Below, piece by piece: positions 22,117 through 32,703 of a DNA stretch of 64,000 bases. The position numbers were made by a program, and so were the translations under genes. The stretch comes from Nemophila menziesii (taxonomy: Eukaryota > Streptophyta > Magnoliopsida > Boraginales > Hydrophyllaceae), in contig JARWIR010000017.1 in assembly GCA_029959085.1 (NCBI GenBank), positions 23,549,507 through 23,613,506 on the forward strand, read 5' to 3'. The first letter of the stretch is position 1, and each line of letters begins with the position of its first letter. The notes beneath the pieces were generated by a model, which worked only from the letters and a program-made list of their open reading frames with translations, was not told the origin of the DNA and searched no databases.

Positions 22117-24580
22117 TCATTTCGCAAAACACTTGTTAAATTTACAGATCATAAAGAAAAACTTCGTTGGAGTAAAATTTTATGGGCTAAAGGATGTGTA
22201 CCAAATTGCTTTTTCATACTGTGGCTCGCAATTCAGAATCGATTACCTACAAAAGATAGAATGTCAGATTGGAGGCTTATTGGTAATTTGAATTGTTGTT
22301 TGTGCAATCAAGATGTTGAAAACAATGAGCATATTTGTTTTCTTGGTACATGAGTGATTCGGGATTGCTTGCGCGCACCACGACTAATCTCACAGGGATA
22401 TACACGCCTCCCTATGTATATTCCCAGGTAAATCAGAACTATGTTACCCATGTTCAGGGAGGGGTTCGAGTCTTGTACCTCTTACTTTACACCTGTTAGG
22501 GAGGGGATTGGGTGTCGCCGAGGGTGTGTTAAAATTATGATAAATAAAAAGGGAAACAATGCACTAATCACCCTAGACAAGCACGACACTGCAAGTATGC
22601 AAGATTCGTTCTCAGGGACTTAGTGTGTTACACGAATGAGCAAATAATCAGAGTAACAATAATTAATTGAAAGACAGAAAATAAATATGATTAATTGAGA
22701 GATGAGATTAATAACTAAATAAAAGTAAAGACAAATAATTAAATATGAGAGAAATATGAGATGAGAGAATATAGCTTTAGGTTTTGCTAGTATGCACTAA
22801 TCCTTCTAATTCTTTCTATCAATTTCAGTTTATAAGGGAGATAATAACTCTTAGATATGTAGTCAGGATTCTAAATTTCCCCCTATTCCCGAAGAACGAA
22901 CTAGGGTGGCAACCTCACAATCACGAGGGAAGTCACAAAGGGTTAACCTGCGCCACTTGGGTCCTAGGTGTAGTCCTACCTACTAATGATGTTTGGTGAT
23001 GAAAATAAACCTTAATGACTATCTAGTTAGGCTGGTGTTTTCAGGACCAATTTCGTACACTAGACATTTATGTGGTGTTTCAATAATTAGACACCCCTTC
23101 CAGGTGACCATCTAACTACTATTAAGAAAGCCTAAAGTGATCAGGTTTAGGACAAACAATAAATCAAAGCACATAAATCAAATATATAGTTAAGCAGCTA
23201 TAATCAGATTAAAACATATAATTCCCAAATAAACTTAAATAGAAAGAAAATAGAATTCATAGATTATACATAATGCAAAACCCAAGATATGGGAAAATTA
23301 GTTCATACGTGAAGGAAATAAACTAAAAGAATGATACCAAGAATTCATCTTGCTCTCTTCAATAACTCTAATAATGAATGAAACTTAAGGACTAACTTAT
23401 GGGAGGCAAGGATTACTTTACAAATGTTAAAGGGTGTATTTATAGGCTTTTAGAAGACCTAATTCATTTTCTTGGAGTGGAAGACAAGTAACTTGGACTC
23501 CAAGCCCAACTCAAATTCGTAACCCTAAAATATAGAAAAGGTAAGATTATGTTGCTGATTTGTTTTGACCATAACTTCTTCGTTTCAAATCCGTTTGACG
23601 TGTTCTTTGTATCGAATCGATCGTTTCGGAAATATATACACTTTTGCTTCATACCATTTTTCTAAATTCCTAGCCAATCTTGAGTTATGAGCACTTTTGT
23701 TGACGTATCTGGTAAATTTTAGATTTACTTGGCAACTTTATCTTTCCATATCTATCTTTTCTTTCCTTTATCTTCAAATACTATGCATATCTTCTTAACC
23801 TTATCTCTTATTATTGACTTGACATCTAATTAATCACCATAACAAACAATTAAACCAAATATGCTCTAAAAATAATAAATCATCAAATCAAGACAAGAAA
23901 TAGGAAAGTGCACTAATGCGTATGAAAATCAAGTATTTAGACTTCTAAAACACTAAAAATGATGTCTCCAACTAAGATTAAATCATCACAAATGGGGAGA
24001 CATCAGGATTCGAACTCTAGACCTCCCCTTTAAGTGCTAAAGAAATAGCAAGGTTTTGCTCAATTGAGCTAACCCAACTGGTTACAATGAGCATATCTTT
24101 ATTAAGTGTTGTTAGTCCCAACATGTTCTTATCTGTATTTTAAAGGCGTGTGACATAAACAGGACCCCGACTTCGATGGCGGATTTGATTGAAATTGCTC
24201 TTCAATCCAGCCCTAATTTGAAGTTGATCACCATCATCAACGTATGTATCACTTCTTTCTTGTATTTTGTGTGGAATGAAAGAAATAACAGAGAGCACCA
24301 AGGTTTGGAGATGAATGAAGAAAGAAGAGTTGATCAAACTTTATCGTTTTCTGCAGTCAAGTTAAGGAGAAGATTGTTTAAATGTAATAGGGCCATTAAA
24401 TTAGTGGATCAAATTCGTAATAGATAGCCTCAAAGTTCTTGTAAGCCAAAAGTAGCCCATTTTATATTGTAAAATGTATGCAACCCATTAGTTAGCTTAC
24501 AATTGGGCTAAAAGTCATGTAAAAGATATTGGGTAGTAGTGCCTACTTTTATAATGAAATTTGATTTGCCGATAAAAAAA
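22117..24580 (+). mobile_element. LINE 3' fragment with zinc-binding RT domain, split by a 1.75-kb insertion
   Basis: Codons 22117-22334 encode the zf-RVT domain (LRWSKILWAKG, FFILWLAIQNRLPTKDRMSDW, CCLCNQDVENNEHI). The frame resumes after the insertion at 24084 with NEHIFIKCC. It continues to the typical LINE tail FLYFVWNERNNREH and KLRRRLFKCNRAIKLVDQI, ending near 24427. An untranslated region with an AT-rich end (GATAAAAAAA, about 24575) follows. It abuts the A-tail of the preceding RNase H fragment, so these are two insertions and not one element with reversed domain order. Confidence 0.8.
22335..24083 (-). mobile_element. Retroposed insertion with tRNA-like head and 13-bp TSD
   Basis: ACAATGAGCATAT occurs at 22322-22334 and 24084-24096, and the LINE reading frame is restored by removing the segment between. 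Read on the minus strand the insert starts with an RNA polymerase III-like head: GGGTTAGCTCAATTGAGC (A-box-like) and, about 55 bases on, GAGTTCGAATCC (B-box). A hairpin GATGTCTCC...GGGAGACATC follows at about 23960-24003. The rest is AT-rich and non-coding. A second B-box-like GGTTCGAGTC lies on the plus strand near 22456. Size and long TSD suggest a composite SINE-type insert. Confidence 0.6.
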
Positions 24581-25785
24581 TCATATATGATTGAATAAAT
24601 ACGATATGATTCCGAGTTGTGACTCTCATATGTATTCAAAATAAAAATCATATCGTAATATAAAAATACAAAACAATTCATACCAATAGATGGTATACCG
24701 TTCCATTGAATTAGTATGTAAGTATACTATATATTGTAAAAGACCAAGACGACAAGAGGTAAGAGTCGATTTTTTTTAGGTTACGTAATTATTTATATAA
24801 TTTATATACATTGATTTTATATTATATTATTTATTAATCAATAGATATAATTATTTATAATAGGAAATATACTTGAAATAAAATTCGGAATGGAAAATCG
24901 GAAACGCGAATAAGAAATACTATTTGAAAACATAAATTGGATCGAAAATCAGAAATATCAAAAATTTATATGTAATTCCGATTTGATCTGATTTTTTTCG
25001 AAAAATCAGAAGATTAAAAAATTATTACGAAATCAGAATTTTTAGATCGAAAAAATCAGAAATCAGAAATTTTGAATCCGGTTTTTACCCCTAGTTATAG
25101 CTATGTCTAAGGGTGTGTTTGGAATGACAAATTTAGAGGAGAGGGAGGGAATTAAGTAACAATCTTTTTTTGATGGAAGAAGTTTTTTTAATCAAAAACA
25201 TGATATAATAATGGATCAGCCATTATAATGTTCAACTGATTCCATTTGTATTGGTATTTCGGGTTAAAAATTATCGCTAATTGGGGAGGAGGAAAGATCA
25301 CTCATTGACTAGACAAAATACTGTATAATTTTTGTTTTACCTCCCAATCAGCAAAATTGTTATTCTTTATCGTGGCAAGCGAAAAAAATATTACACAAAT
25401 TTCAAATGATTAGACTCGACTATACTATTATATAATATATTATCGGCTAATAAACTTGGGTCATTGACAATTTGTATAACACTAGCGCAACTATTCTCAG
25501 TTGTGATGGATGCACTCAGATAATACTTCGATCACCCGCATGCAAAAACAACTTCAAGGTTATCCGCTTCAAACGGGTATCATGCGCTATACTTCCAAAC
25601 TATCGCATCGACCAAAATTCCTCCTGCATCATTAACAATACAACCCCTCACTACTAAAATGTTCGTAGTGTGCCAAGTTGTATCACAACAAATTTTACAA
25701 CAATTAAAAAGGGGCAGTAAAATGAGGGGATGGAGTGCGATCTCTACATTCCACCACCTCTAGTGATAATATCCCTTCGTTGTTT
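24581..25785. other. Spacer with CGGAA repeat flank, no gene seen
   Basis: Up to about 25090 it contains ATCAGAAAT/TCGGAA repeats related to 21045-21270. Beyond that AT-rich sequence includes AGGGTGTGTTTGGAATGA at about 25108, a motif common at ends of plant MITEs, but no matching inverted end was found. Confidence 0.5.
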
Positions 25786-27690
25786 CTAATTAACCAAGGA
25801 ACCTAATTTATTCATCGTAGCATAAGGGACATAAGATTGTTGAGGGCGAGCCGCCGTAATAACTTCATTAGCTAACCTATCGATTTGAATGTTAGGCCCA
25901 TTAAGACCCCTCTTAATAATGACTTTTTCCTGAGACCTTGTAGCTATGACTTTAGAGAACTCATCATAGAAACGGAAAGTATTATCAACATAAACCAAAG
26001 GGTTGGGTCGAGTATTTATAATGATAGAATTATTTCTTCTAGTCCAGATATTCCGAACCAAGTAGACAACGAAATAGAGAGTCACATTTTCTTTTGTCCC
26101 TCCGTGGATCTCTTTTGCATAATCGTGGAGAAGAAGGATCCACTCATCGAAACAAGTGTAGAGACATTAAAAGTAGTATGGTTAAGAGGACTAGACATCC
26201 AAAATGATCTAGCATGGTGAAAATGGAAGATCAAGGTTCAATAGACTTCTCTTCTTCATTGCACACCTCACATGTAGCATTGGTTTATATACGCCTTATA
26301 ACTCTATTCTCATTAGTCTGCAATGCTTTATTTGCCACTTTCCATAGAAAATTTCTAATCTTGGGGGCTAGCTTGAGACCCTAAATTATATTCCAAAGTT
26401 TGTTGATAAATTTGGATTGGTCACTTTCTTTAATAACCCCATCTCTATTTTCCTTAACTTTATTTACCAAAAGGATAAGCTTCTTTGATGGATACCTGTT
26501 TAGATAAGGACAAAGTCCAACTAGGATTGTCGGTACCATCAAAGGACAATATATGAATAAGTTACAGAGGCTTGAGAAGGGATGACAATCGAGCGAATAA
26601 GATTTGTGTTCCAAACCTTCTCATTTGTATTGATTAACTCATGAACGAATCTTAGGTTAGTATTGGTAGTATTAACAAGCATGCTACCATCTGGGAGCCA
26701 TTGGTCCTCCCATATACGAATGGATCGACCATTACCTACAACCCATGTAATATTATTTTTTATAATATCTCTACCGATAAGAAGACTCTTCAATCCCCAA
26801 GAAGCATTATTACCAACACCATCTTCAAGAAAAAAGAAATGATGGAAATAATTTCCCCTTAAAACTTGGAAGATGATGTAATATTCACGAAGAAAATTTC
26901 CCCAAGCATTAGAAGAAAGAAGGGAAATATTCATGAGATTGAAATATTTCAAGTCCATGGCACCCATCCATCTTTAGTTTAGTGAGTAAATCCCACTTTG
27001 CCTAGTGGACCTTTGCTTTGTCATTGTTGTCATAGAAAAAGTTTGAAACCAAAGAAGATAAATGAGTGGAAACTTGTTTAGGGATAAGGAAAACTGAAAG
27101 AATGTGTCTGTAATGGAATTGATGACGACTTTCAACAGAATCTCCTTTTCATTCTCGGATAGGAATGAGTTATACGAGGAAGACATTTTCTTTCTCACCC
27201 TCTCAATCTACTAGTAGAAGACTTTAACTTTAGATCTTCCCTAGTTGGAGGGGAGACCTAAATATTTGCCTAGATCGACAAAAATTCTTATGTCTAAAAT
27301 ATTAGAGAGTGTGTTTCTAATGTGAGATAAGGTGTTACTACTAAAAAATGATACTCTTATTAAGGTCTACGATATGGCCTGAAGCAACTCTGTACTGATG
27401 GAGGATGTTCCTAAAGACCGAAAGATTATTTTCATTTGCTTCTAGGAAGAAAAGATTAATATCCGCGAAAAGGATGTGTGTCACTACTGGAGAATTCCAA
27501 GCAACCCGGAACCCCTTAAGCATACCACATCTTTCCTTCTTGATGATAATAGAAGAAAGGGAATGAGTGAGTAAATAGAGAATGTAGAGAGATGCCAAAT
27601 CATATTGAGGGGAACCATCATAGTGAAGTGATGAAACAATTATCCCTCTCAATTGCACATTGAATAGCTGGCACACTCTCTTTCAATTGC
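25786..27690 (-). mobile_element. Decayed LINE (RT to zinc-binding region)
   Basis: The minus strand shows blocks in the right order. They are VVTHILFADINLFFLEANEN (27420-27490, RT box with the second Asp changed to Asn) and VASGHIVDLNKS. Next come LSENEKEILLKVVI (27130-27160) and the GRDIIKNNITWVVGNGRSIRIWEDQW, LPDG block, abbreviated GRD-WVVGNG-IWEDQW (26700-26790). Last is VYLVRNIWTRRNNS (26020-26060). Frameshifts and stops are numerous. The 5' part upstream of the RT box and the RNase H are absent. Confidence 0.8.
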
Positions 27691-27918
27691 ACGCTTAGCT
27701 TTTGCACACTCTCTCTTTAGGAAATTGGGGCCGAAATACCTAGAAACCGGGTTAGAAGGCATATAATCCTTTCTCCATTATAGTAGGAGTGGTCAATTTC
27801 TCTTCTTTGAGGGCTAGAAGTGGGAATTCTCCCGTTCCCTGGACAAAGAAATGGAGTTTTCCGAGGGAAGTAGAAGTTAGGGCGTCGGAGATTTCTTCAG
27901 TGAAGAAATGTGGGTCGG

Positions 27919-27920
<2 letters not shown>

Positions 27921-27976
<56 letters not shown>
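27921..27976 (+). repeat. (GA)28 microsatellite
   Basis: Uninterrupted GA dinucleotides. Confidence 0.97.
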
Positions 27977-27980
<4 letters not shown>

Positions 27981-28069
27981 ATAAATGATATTAGGCTATA
28001 ATAGATAAATATAAATATAATTAAAATAGTAATGAGTAGGTGGATTTGTAGTTTAGTAATTAGGTAGTG

Positions 28070-28680
28070 TTTTTTTTTTTGTCAATGAAAACATACAACG
28101 GCCCTACTATCTACAAAGATTATTTAAAAACCAATCGGAATTAATAAGAGAGAGATCAGTCCAGTTAGATATGTCAATATTTTCCCTCGTACATCTTGCC
28201 AGAGCATCCGCTGTAGTATTATACCGTCTATTGATGTGCTTAACTTCCCATTTCTGACATCGACCTAGCCAACTTTCGATTTCCGAAAGAATGGGTTTTA
28301 GGCTCCAATGCAGCCCGGTTTTCTTCTTGATTCCTTGAGTTAACTCAAGATTGTCAGAGTAGAAAGAAACTCTCTGACTAGTGAGATCTTGTGATGATCT
28401 CATGGCCAACAAAACGGCCCACGCTTCACCATCAATGACCTTATTAATTTTACACCTCACATTAATCTTCCTTTCAATATAACCACTCGTATTAACACCA
28501 ATAGCAGCAACGGCAGAGATGTTGCTACCTTCCTTAACTGAAGTATATCCCATCCATATCGTATCTGCAGTGTCATCTACCACTGGGTTTTCAATAACTT
28601 TTTCAACCATCCCTTTATCCACTTTATCCGAACCTCCGCTAATCAGCTTATCCCCGAAAAGTCTACTCATGCTATCTTTA
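28070..28680 (-). mobile_element. LINE 3' fragment with RNase H domain
   Basis: A T-run at 28070-28080 is the A-tail on the minus strand. The 187-codon frame 28107-28670 carries an RNase H fold: IDGEAWAVLLAM (Glu), FYSDNLELTQGI (Asp), VKHINRRYNTTADALAR (last Asp). The first catalytic Asp, expected in a VDAS-type strand, is replaced in TIWMGYTSV, so activity is unlikely. It is truncated upstream at about 28680. Confidence 0.75.
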
Positions 28681-28689
28681 ACTATATGG

Positions 28690-29206
28690 AAAATATTTTA
28701 TGTTATAATTGTAGTTAATTGGGAATTATTTTATTTTTCGTGTAATTAAATGAGCGTTACCCTAAATCACATACATACAATTTTAGAAATAATTCAACAA
28801 GTTGTAATTGAAATATGAAAGTTAGAAATAGAGTTTGTTTTTTTTAGTTAGATCAATAGGAAGACAGTTAATGTTAAATTGTTTTAGTAAATTATTAAGT
28901 GTAGTTTTTTTAGGCAACTATTAAATGTATGCTTGGGATTGATTTTCACTTAAAATAATTTTAGTAACTTTCTAAAAATATTTTTAGAAAAAATACTCAG
29001 TGTTTTATTTTTAAAAAGTACATAATTTTAGACGTTAAAATAATTTTTAATACTTTTTATAAATATTTTTAATTACTTTTATAAAAACAATTTTTTAATT
29101 CTAAAATAATCCATCCTAAATAAAACATAAATCAAAAGAAACACTTATACGATAATTACATATTCTAATAAAATTTAAGGAGTCTTATATTCTTAAAATA
29201 ATAGTA
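28690..29206. other. AT-rich spacer, nothing recognised
   Basis: About 500 bases of A/T homopolymer-rich DNA without ORFs, repeats or motifs that I can support. Confidence 0.6.
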
Positions 29207-29559
29207 TTTGATATAGAGTAAATATCCCGTTTGCCCCCTGGTTTTTAACGCGATTGACAGACAGCCGTCCATTGTTTAAAATGCGACTGGATGCCCCCTA
29301 ACTTTTGTTTTCATGACTCGTTGCCCCCTTACTAACGTTTTCCGTCTAATTCTCCTGTTAACTGTGACGTGGAACATCCATGTCAGCATTTTTATTATTT
29401 TTTTATTCTTAATCCGTTTTAATTATTTAATTTAACTTAAACCTATTTTTTTAAGGACAAAATAGGTATTTCTTAATACTTTTAATATTATTAAATACAA
29501 ATTGTAAAATAATCCCCCCCACTAACACCCCCTAACCCCTCCCCTTCTTCTTCCAATTG

Positions 29560-29885
29560 ATCTTCTTCTTCGTCTTGACCGACTCCAGTCATCATCAACT
29601 AATCAAACTCCGATCACTTATCGGACCTTACGCCACTACTAATCCATTCAACCACCCAATTTCTCGTAAAATCATCTCTCACCACTACAACACTCACCAA
29701 ATCAATGAACGCATCAACCCATCTTCACAAACTCCAAAAAAACCTCCATTACAGACCACGAAGCTCTCAAACTTCAACATCTTCTCAAACTCCATACCAA
29801 CAAACCATTCAACGAACTTAAACAACTCCTCAATCAATCCTCACTTTCCTTAACTAAAGAATTAGTTCTCGACGTCCTTAAAGGT
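29560..29885 (+). pseudogene. Probable pentatricopeptide-repeat protein N-terminal fragment
   Basis: One frame begins with a hydrophobic start and runs to about 29735. After an apparent one-base shift the text reads ITDHEALKLQHLLKLHTNKP, then FNELKQLLNQ and LTKELVLDVLK, ending near 29885. The LS-ELVLDVLK ending resembles the segment just before the first repeats of plant mitochondrial PPR proteins (organelle RNA-binding). No complete 35-residue repeat is present, so the family call is tentative. It lies within Pack-MULE B and the frameshift argues against function. Confidence 0.45.
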
Positions 29886-29894
29886 AAAATTAGA

Positions 29895-30655
29895 CGAAGA
29901 TCTTTAATATCTTCAGTAGATTGAGTAGAAGTAGAAGATCTAGAAGGTAAACTTCCAGCTCGTCTAATTTTTCTACCTTCAAAACTTGAATCAAAATTAC
30001 CGAAGAACTTAGTTGCATTTTCACCATTTTGTCTCAAATTTCGTACTTCAAAACCATCTTTCTTTAGAAATAGAAACTCCATTAGTATTACTTTCAATTA
30101 CTCTATACCTAAAACTAACATTCAAAATCGCACCTTTAGCTTTACCTGTTAATTTAAAACTAGTAGTCCAAACCCCACTACTTTTTTCAGCTTCTAATTC
30201 CTCTAAAGTTAAAGGAAATATTCTCTCTAAAGTTAAAGGAAGTATTCTCGTTAAATCCATACAATTCTTCCCTAAATCAAGCTCATGTGTACCATAACCT
30301 GAAGCGTATAACAAGAAATGCTTTGCTTCGTATTTAGCTGAATGGTGGGGCCCACTTCTAGAACCGTATACAGAACATGTATGTGTTAGATATTCTTCAA
30401 ACTTAGCGAAACCTTCGATTATTGTAACTGATTGAGTAGTTAACTCTTCATCGTGTCTTTTCCAATACACTATTAGACTTAAATCATCGAAAAATGGTGG
30501 TAAATTTTCGATACAATGGACTTGAAGAGAGAAAGAACAATTGAATATACGGTTTCGAATGGTTGTTTGATCGATTATTGGGATTTTCCTTTGTTTTGCT
30601 ATATATAAATCGGATCCAAGCCTAAAATGTTGTTGATTGAGATGTTGGGGAAGAA
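29895..30655 (-). pseudogene. PMI1-like NT-type C2 domain fragment
   Basis: The minus strand encodes FSLQVHCIENLPPFFDDLSL, VYWKRHDEELTT, LTHTCSVYGSRSGPHHSAKY, LDLGKNCMDLTR-LPLTLEEL and WTTSFKLTGKAKGAILNVSF. This is the NT-C2 domain of PLASTID MOVEMENT IMPAIRED 1-related proteins, which act in chloroplast and nuclear positioning. A duplicated LPLTLE block (ILPLTLERIFPLTLEELE) is an unusual small tandem repeat. After a frameshift at 30048-30097 the text resumes with RRAGSLPSRSS and STEDIKDL, also family signatures. The C-terminal two thirds of PMI1 are absent. It is captured inside Pack-MULE B. Confidence 0.85.
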
Positions 30656-31026
30656 GAAGGGGAAGACGAAGAAGAAGAGGGTGGGGGGTGGATTAGGGGG
30701 GGGGGGGGGTCAGTTGGGGCGTTAAGGGGAGGGGATGTTTTATTTTACAATTTAATAATATTAAAACTATTAAGAAATACCTATTTTGTCCTTAAAAAAA
30801 TAGTTTTAAGTTAATTAAATAATTAAAACAGATTAAGAATAAAAAAATAATAAAAATACAGACATGGATGTTTTACGTCACAGCTAACCATAAAATTGGA
30901 CGGAAAACGTTAGTAAAGGACAACGAGTCACGAAAACAAAAGTCAGGGGGCATCCAGTCGCATTTTAAATAATAGACGATAGTCTATCAATCACATTAAA
31001 AACCAGGGGACAAACTCTTTGATATA

Positions 31027-32621
31027 TGAGGAAATTACAAAAATAAGCCTAAATAACTTAAACTTTATATTTTAAGTCCTCCCTCTTTACTTCTACCTAC
31101 AAAGTCCTTAGTTACACATATTGGTTGGCCAATTTACCTATACACCCTTTTGATTTAATTAATTACTTTTTTTTTACTTCTTTTTTTCAGTTTTTGATTT
31201 AGTGTCGGAGTGGGTACGCGCTTAAGTGGGTACAGACCCACTTCTTTTTTATAATGTGTTTAAGCTATCTTTATTTATAAGGGGTTTAAAATTAATTATT
31301 GTAATTGTAAAATAGGTCCCTGTCCAAATTTAATCAACAAGGAATAATAGTTCATTGTCCAAATAATAGCTACGGTGTAATTGCATTATAGGTCCCTGTA
31401 CCGGGAGCTGTCACGGGTCCGTACCCAGATGGGGCTGGACCCATATCGCATGTACCCATGTATCTATCTGCACACAAAAAAACATTAAAAACAGATAAAA
31501 ATACCAATTTTCTTCTGGCATTGCTGTGGCATGGCTGGGGCTGTGCTCATTTTGGGCCTCTATACCCATATGGGCCTGCACCCAGATTGGTATTTTTATG
31601 GGTTTCACAGCTTGGACCCATTTGAAGGTGATGACGGTGGGGATAGGAGGTGATGATGATGGTTAATGGCACACGGTGGGGGTGGGGTGATTATTGTGGT
31701 TAATGAAACACGGTGGGGGTGGCGGATCTGTACTGTGGTGGTGGTTTTCGGTGGCTTCGGATCTGTACTGTGCGACGGGAGAGGGATGGGTGGGTTGTTA
31801 AAGCGAGAGAACGGTGAAGAAGGGGAGGGGGTGGGCTCCGGCAGAGACGAGATCTGGGTTGTGGTGGTGCGTCATGGCGGTGGTAAGTCTCCATTTTCGA
31901 CGTGAGGGAGTACGATGGTGATGTTGGTGTTGCAGATCGAGATCGGGGTGGTGTTGGTTCTTGCAGCGGCGAGATCGGGGTGGTGTTGGTTCTTGCAGCG
32001 GCGAGAGTGAGATGCAGCAGGGGGTGGTGGGTTGTTACAACACCACCAACACGGCGGCGACGCAGCAGGGCAGCAGAAATCTGGCTTCTCGAATCTGCAG
32101 CAGATCGGGCTCGTCACAGCGGTTCTTGCTGGTGGGTTGGTGGCGCTGTCTTGGTGGAGGGGTGAAGAAGGTGGGTGGTGGTGTCGGTGTTGCAGCAGAA
32201 TGATTGGTGGGAGGCGGCGCCGGAGATCTACAGCGAAGGTGGTGTAGGGCTTGGCTGGGATCCGGTTTCAGTGGCTTCGGTTTTGGGCTTCATACTGGTG
32301 GTGGTGGCTTGGATGGAGGGTGGCCTTCTTTGCTTCGCCGGAGGTGGTGGGGTGGGGTGGCCATGGAGGTGGGGCGACCATGGAGGGGGTGGGTCAGAGA
32401 GCGCTGGGGGTGGGGTGGGGTACTTACAGAGAGAAGAAGGGGAGGGGGGTGGGGTGTGGGGGCGGACCAACCCTAATAGGGTTTTGTTTTTGTTTTTGGA
32501 TTTGGGCTGCTATATAATAGAATAGAGAGGGGCTATTTGGGCTTTTGGGGTAATCTAGTTGGGGTCTAACTAGATACTTAGGAGGGAGATCTTTTGGCTA
32601 CTTATCTATGTTGTGTGGACC
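31027..32621 (+). other. GC-rich, G-strand-biased island with CCCAT/GGGTCC-rich flank
   Basis: 31190-31620 has many palindrome-like GGGTCC-TACCCA and TGGGTAC-GACCCA motifs. 31620-32520 is strongly G-rich on the plus strand (GGTGGTGG, GGCGGCG runs) with few stops in any frame. The long overlapping frames there are a composition effect. The ends weakly resemble each other inverted (ATTAC-AAAA-AAGCC-AAATA), so this may be another captured-DNA element, but no target duplication was found. Similar islands occur at 49700-50450 and, with strands swapped, 52050-52770. Confidence 0.5.
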
Positions 32622-32703
32622 GTATATTATAATTCTTTTTTTTTGTCGAAACTGAAATTTAATTAAAGCAATTAAAAGTTAATACAATAAGTTCGGATTG
32701 TTT

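Larger units (their letters stand above)
29216..31017. mobile_element. Pack-MULE B carrying PPR-like and PMI1-like gene fragments
   Basis: 1802 bp flanked by the perfect 9-bp duplication TTTGATATA (29207-29215 and 31018-31026). Long terminal inverted repeats of about 290 bp begin GAGT. They share CCCCTGGTTTTTAA and ATGCGACTGGATGCCCCCT. Further in, TAACGTTTTCCGTC and AAGGACAAAATAGGTATTTC are also shared. No transposase. Two host-gene fragments occupy the centre, converging tail to tail near 29885-29900, and both derive from the 5' halves of their parent genes, as is usual for Pack-MULEs. Confidence 0.9.

Noticed and set aside
21492..24427. A LINE with RNase H placed before the zinc-binding domain
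   Set aside because: An A-run at 22096-22108 separates the two pieces, so they are adjacent insertions and not a rearranged domain order.
31666..32525. Many overlapping 60-116-residue frames on both strands
   Set aside because: Low stop frequency in GC-rich, repeat-like sequence explains them. No domain, no consistent start and all frames are equally open.
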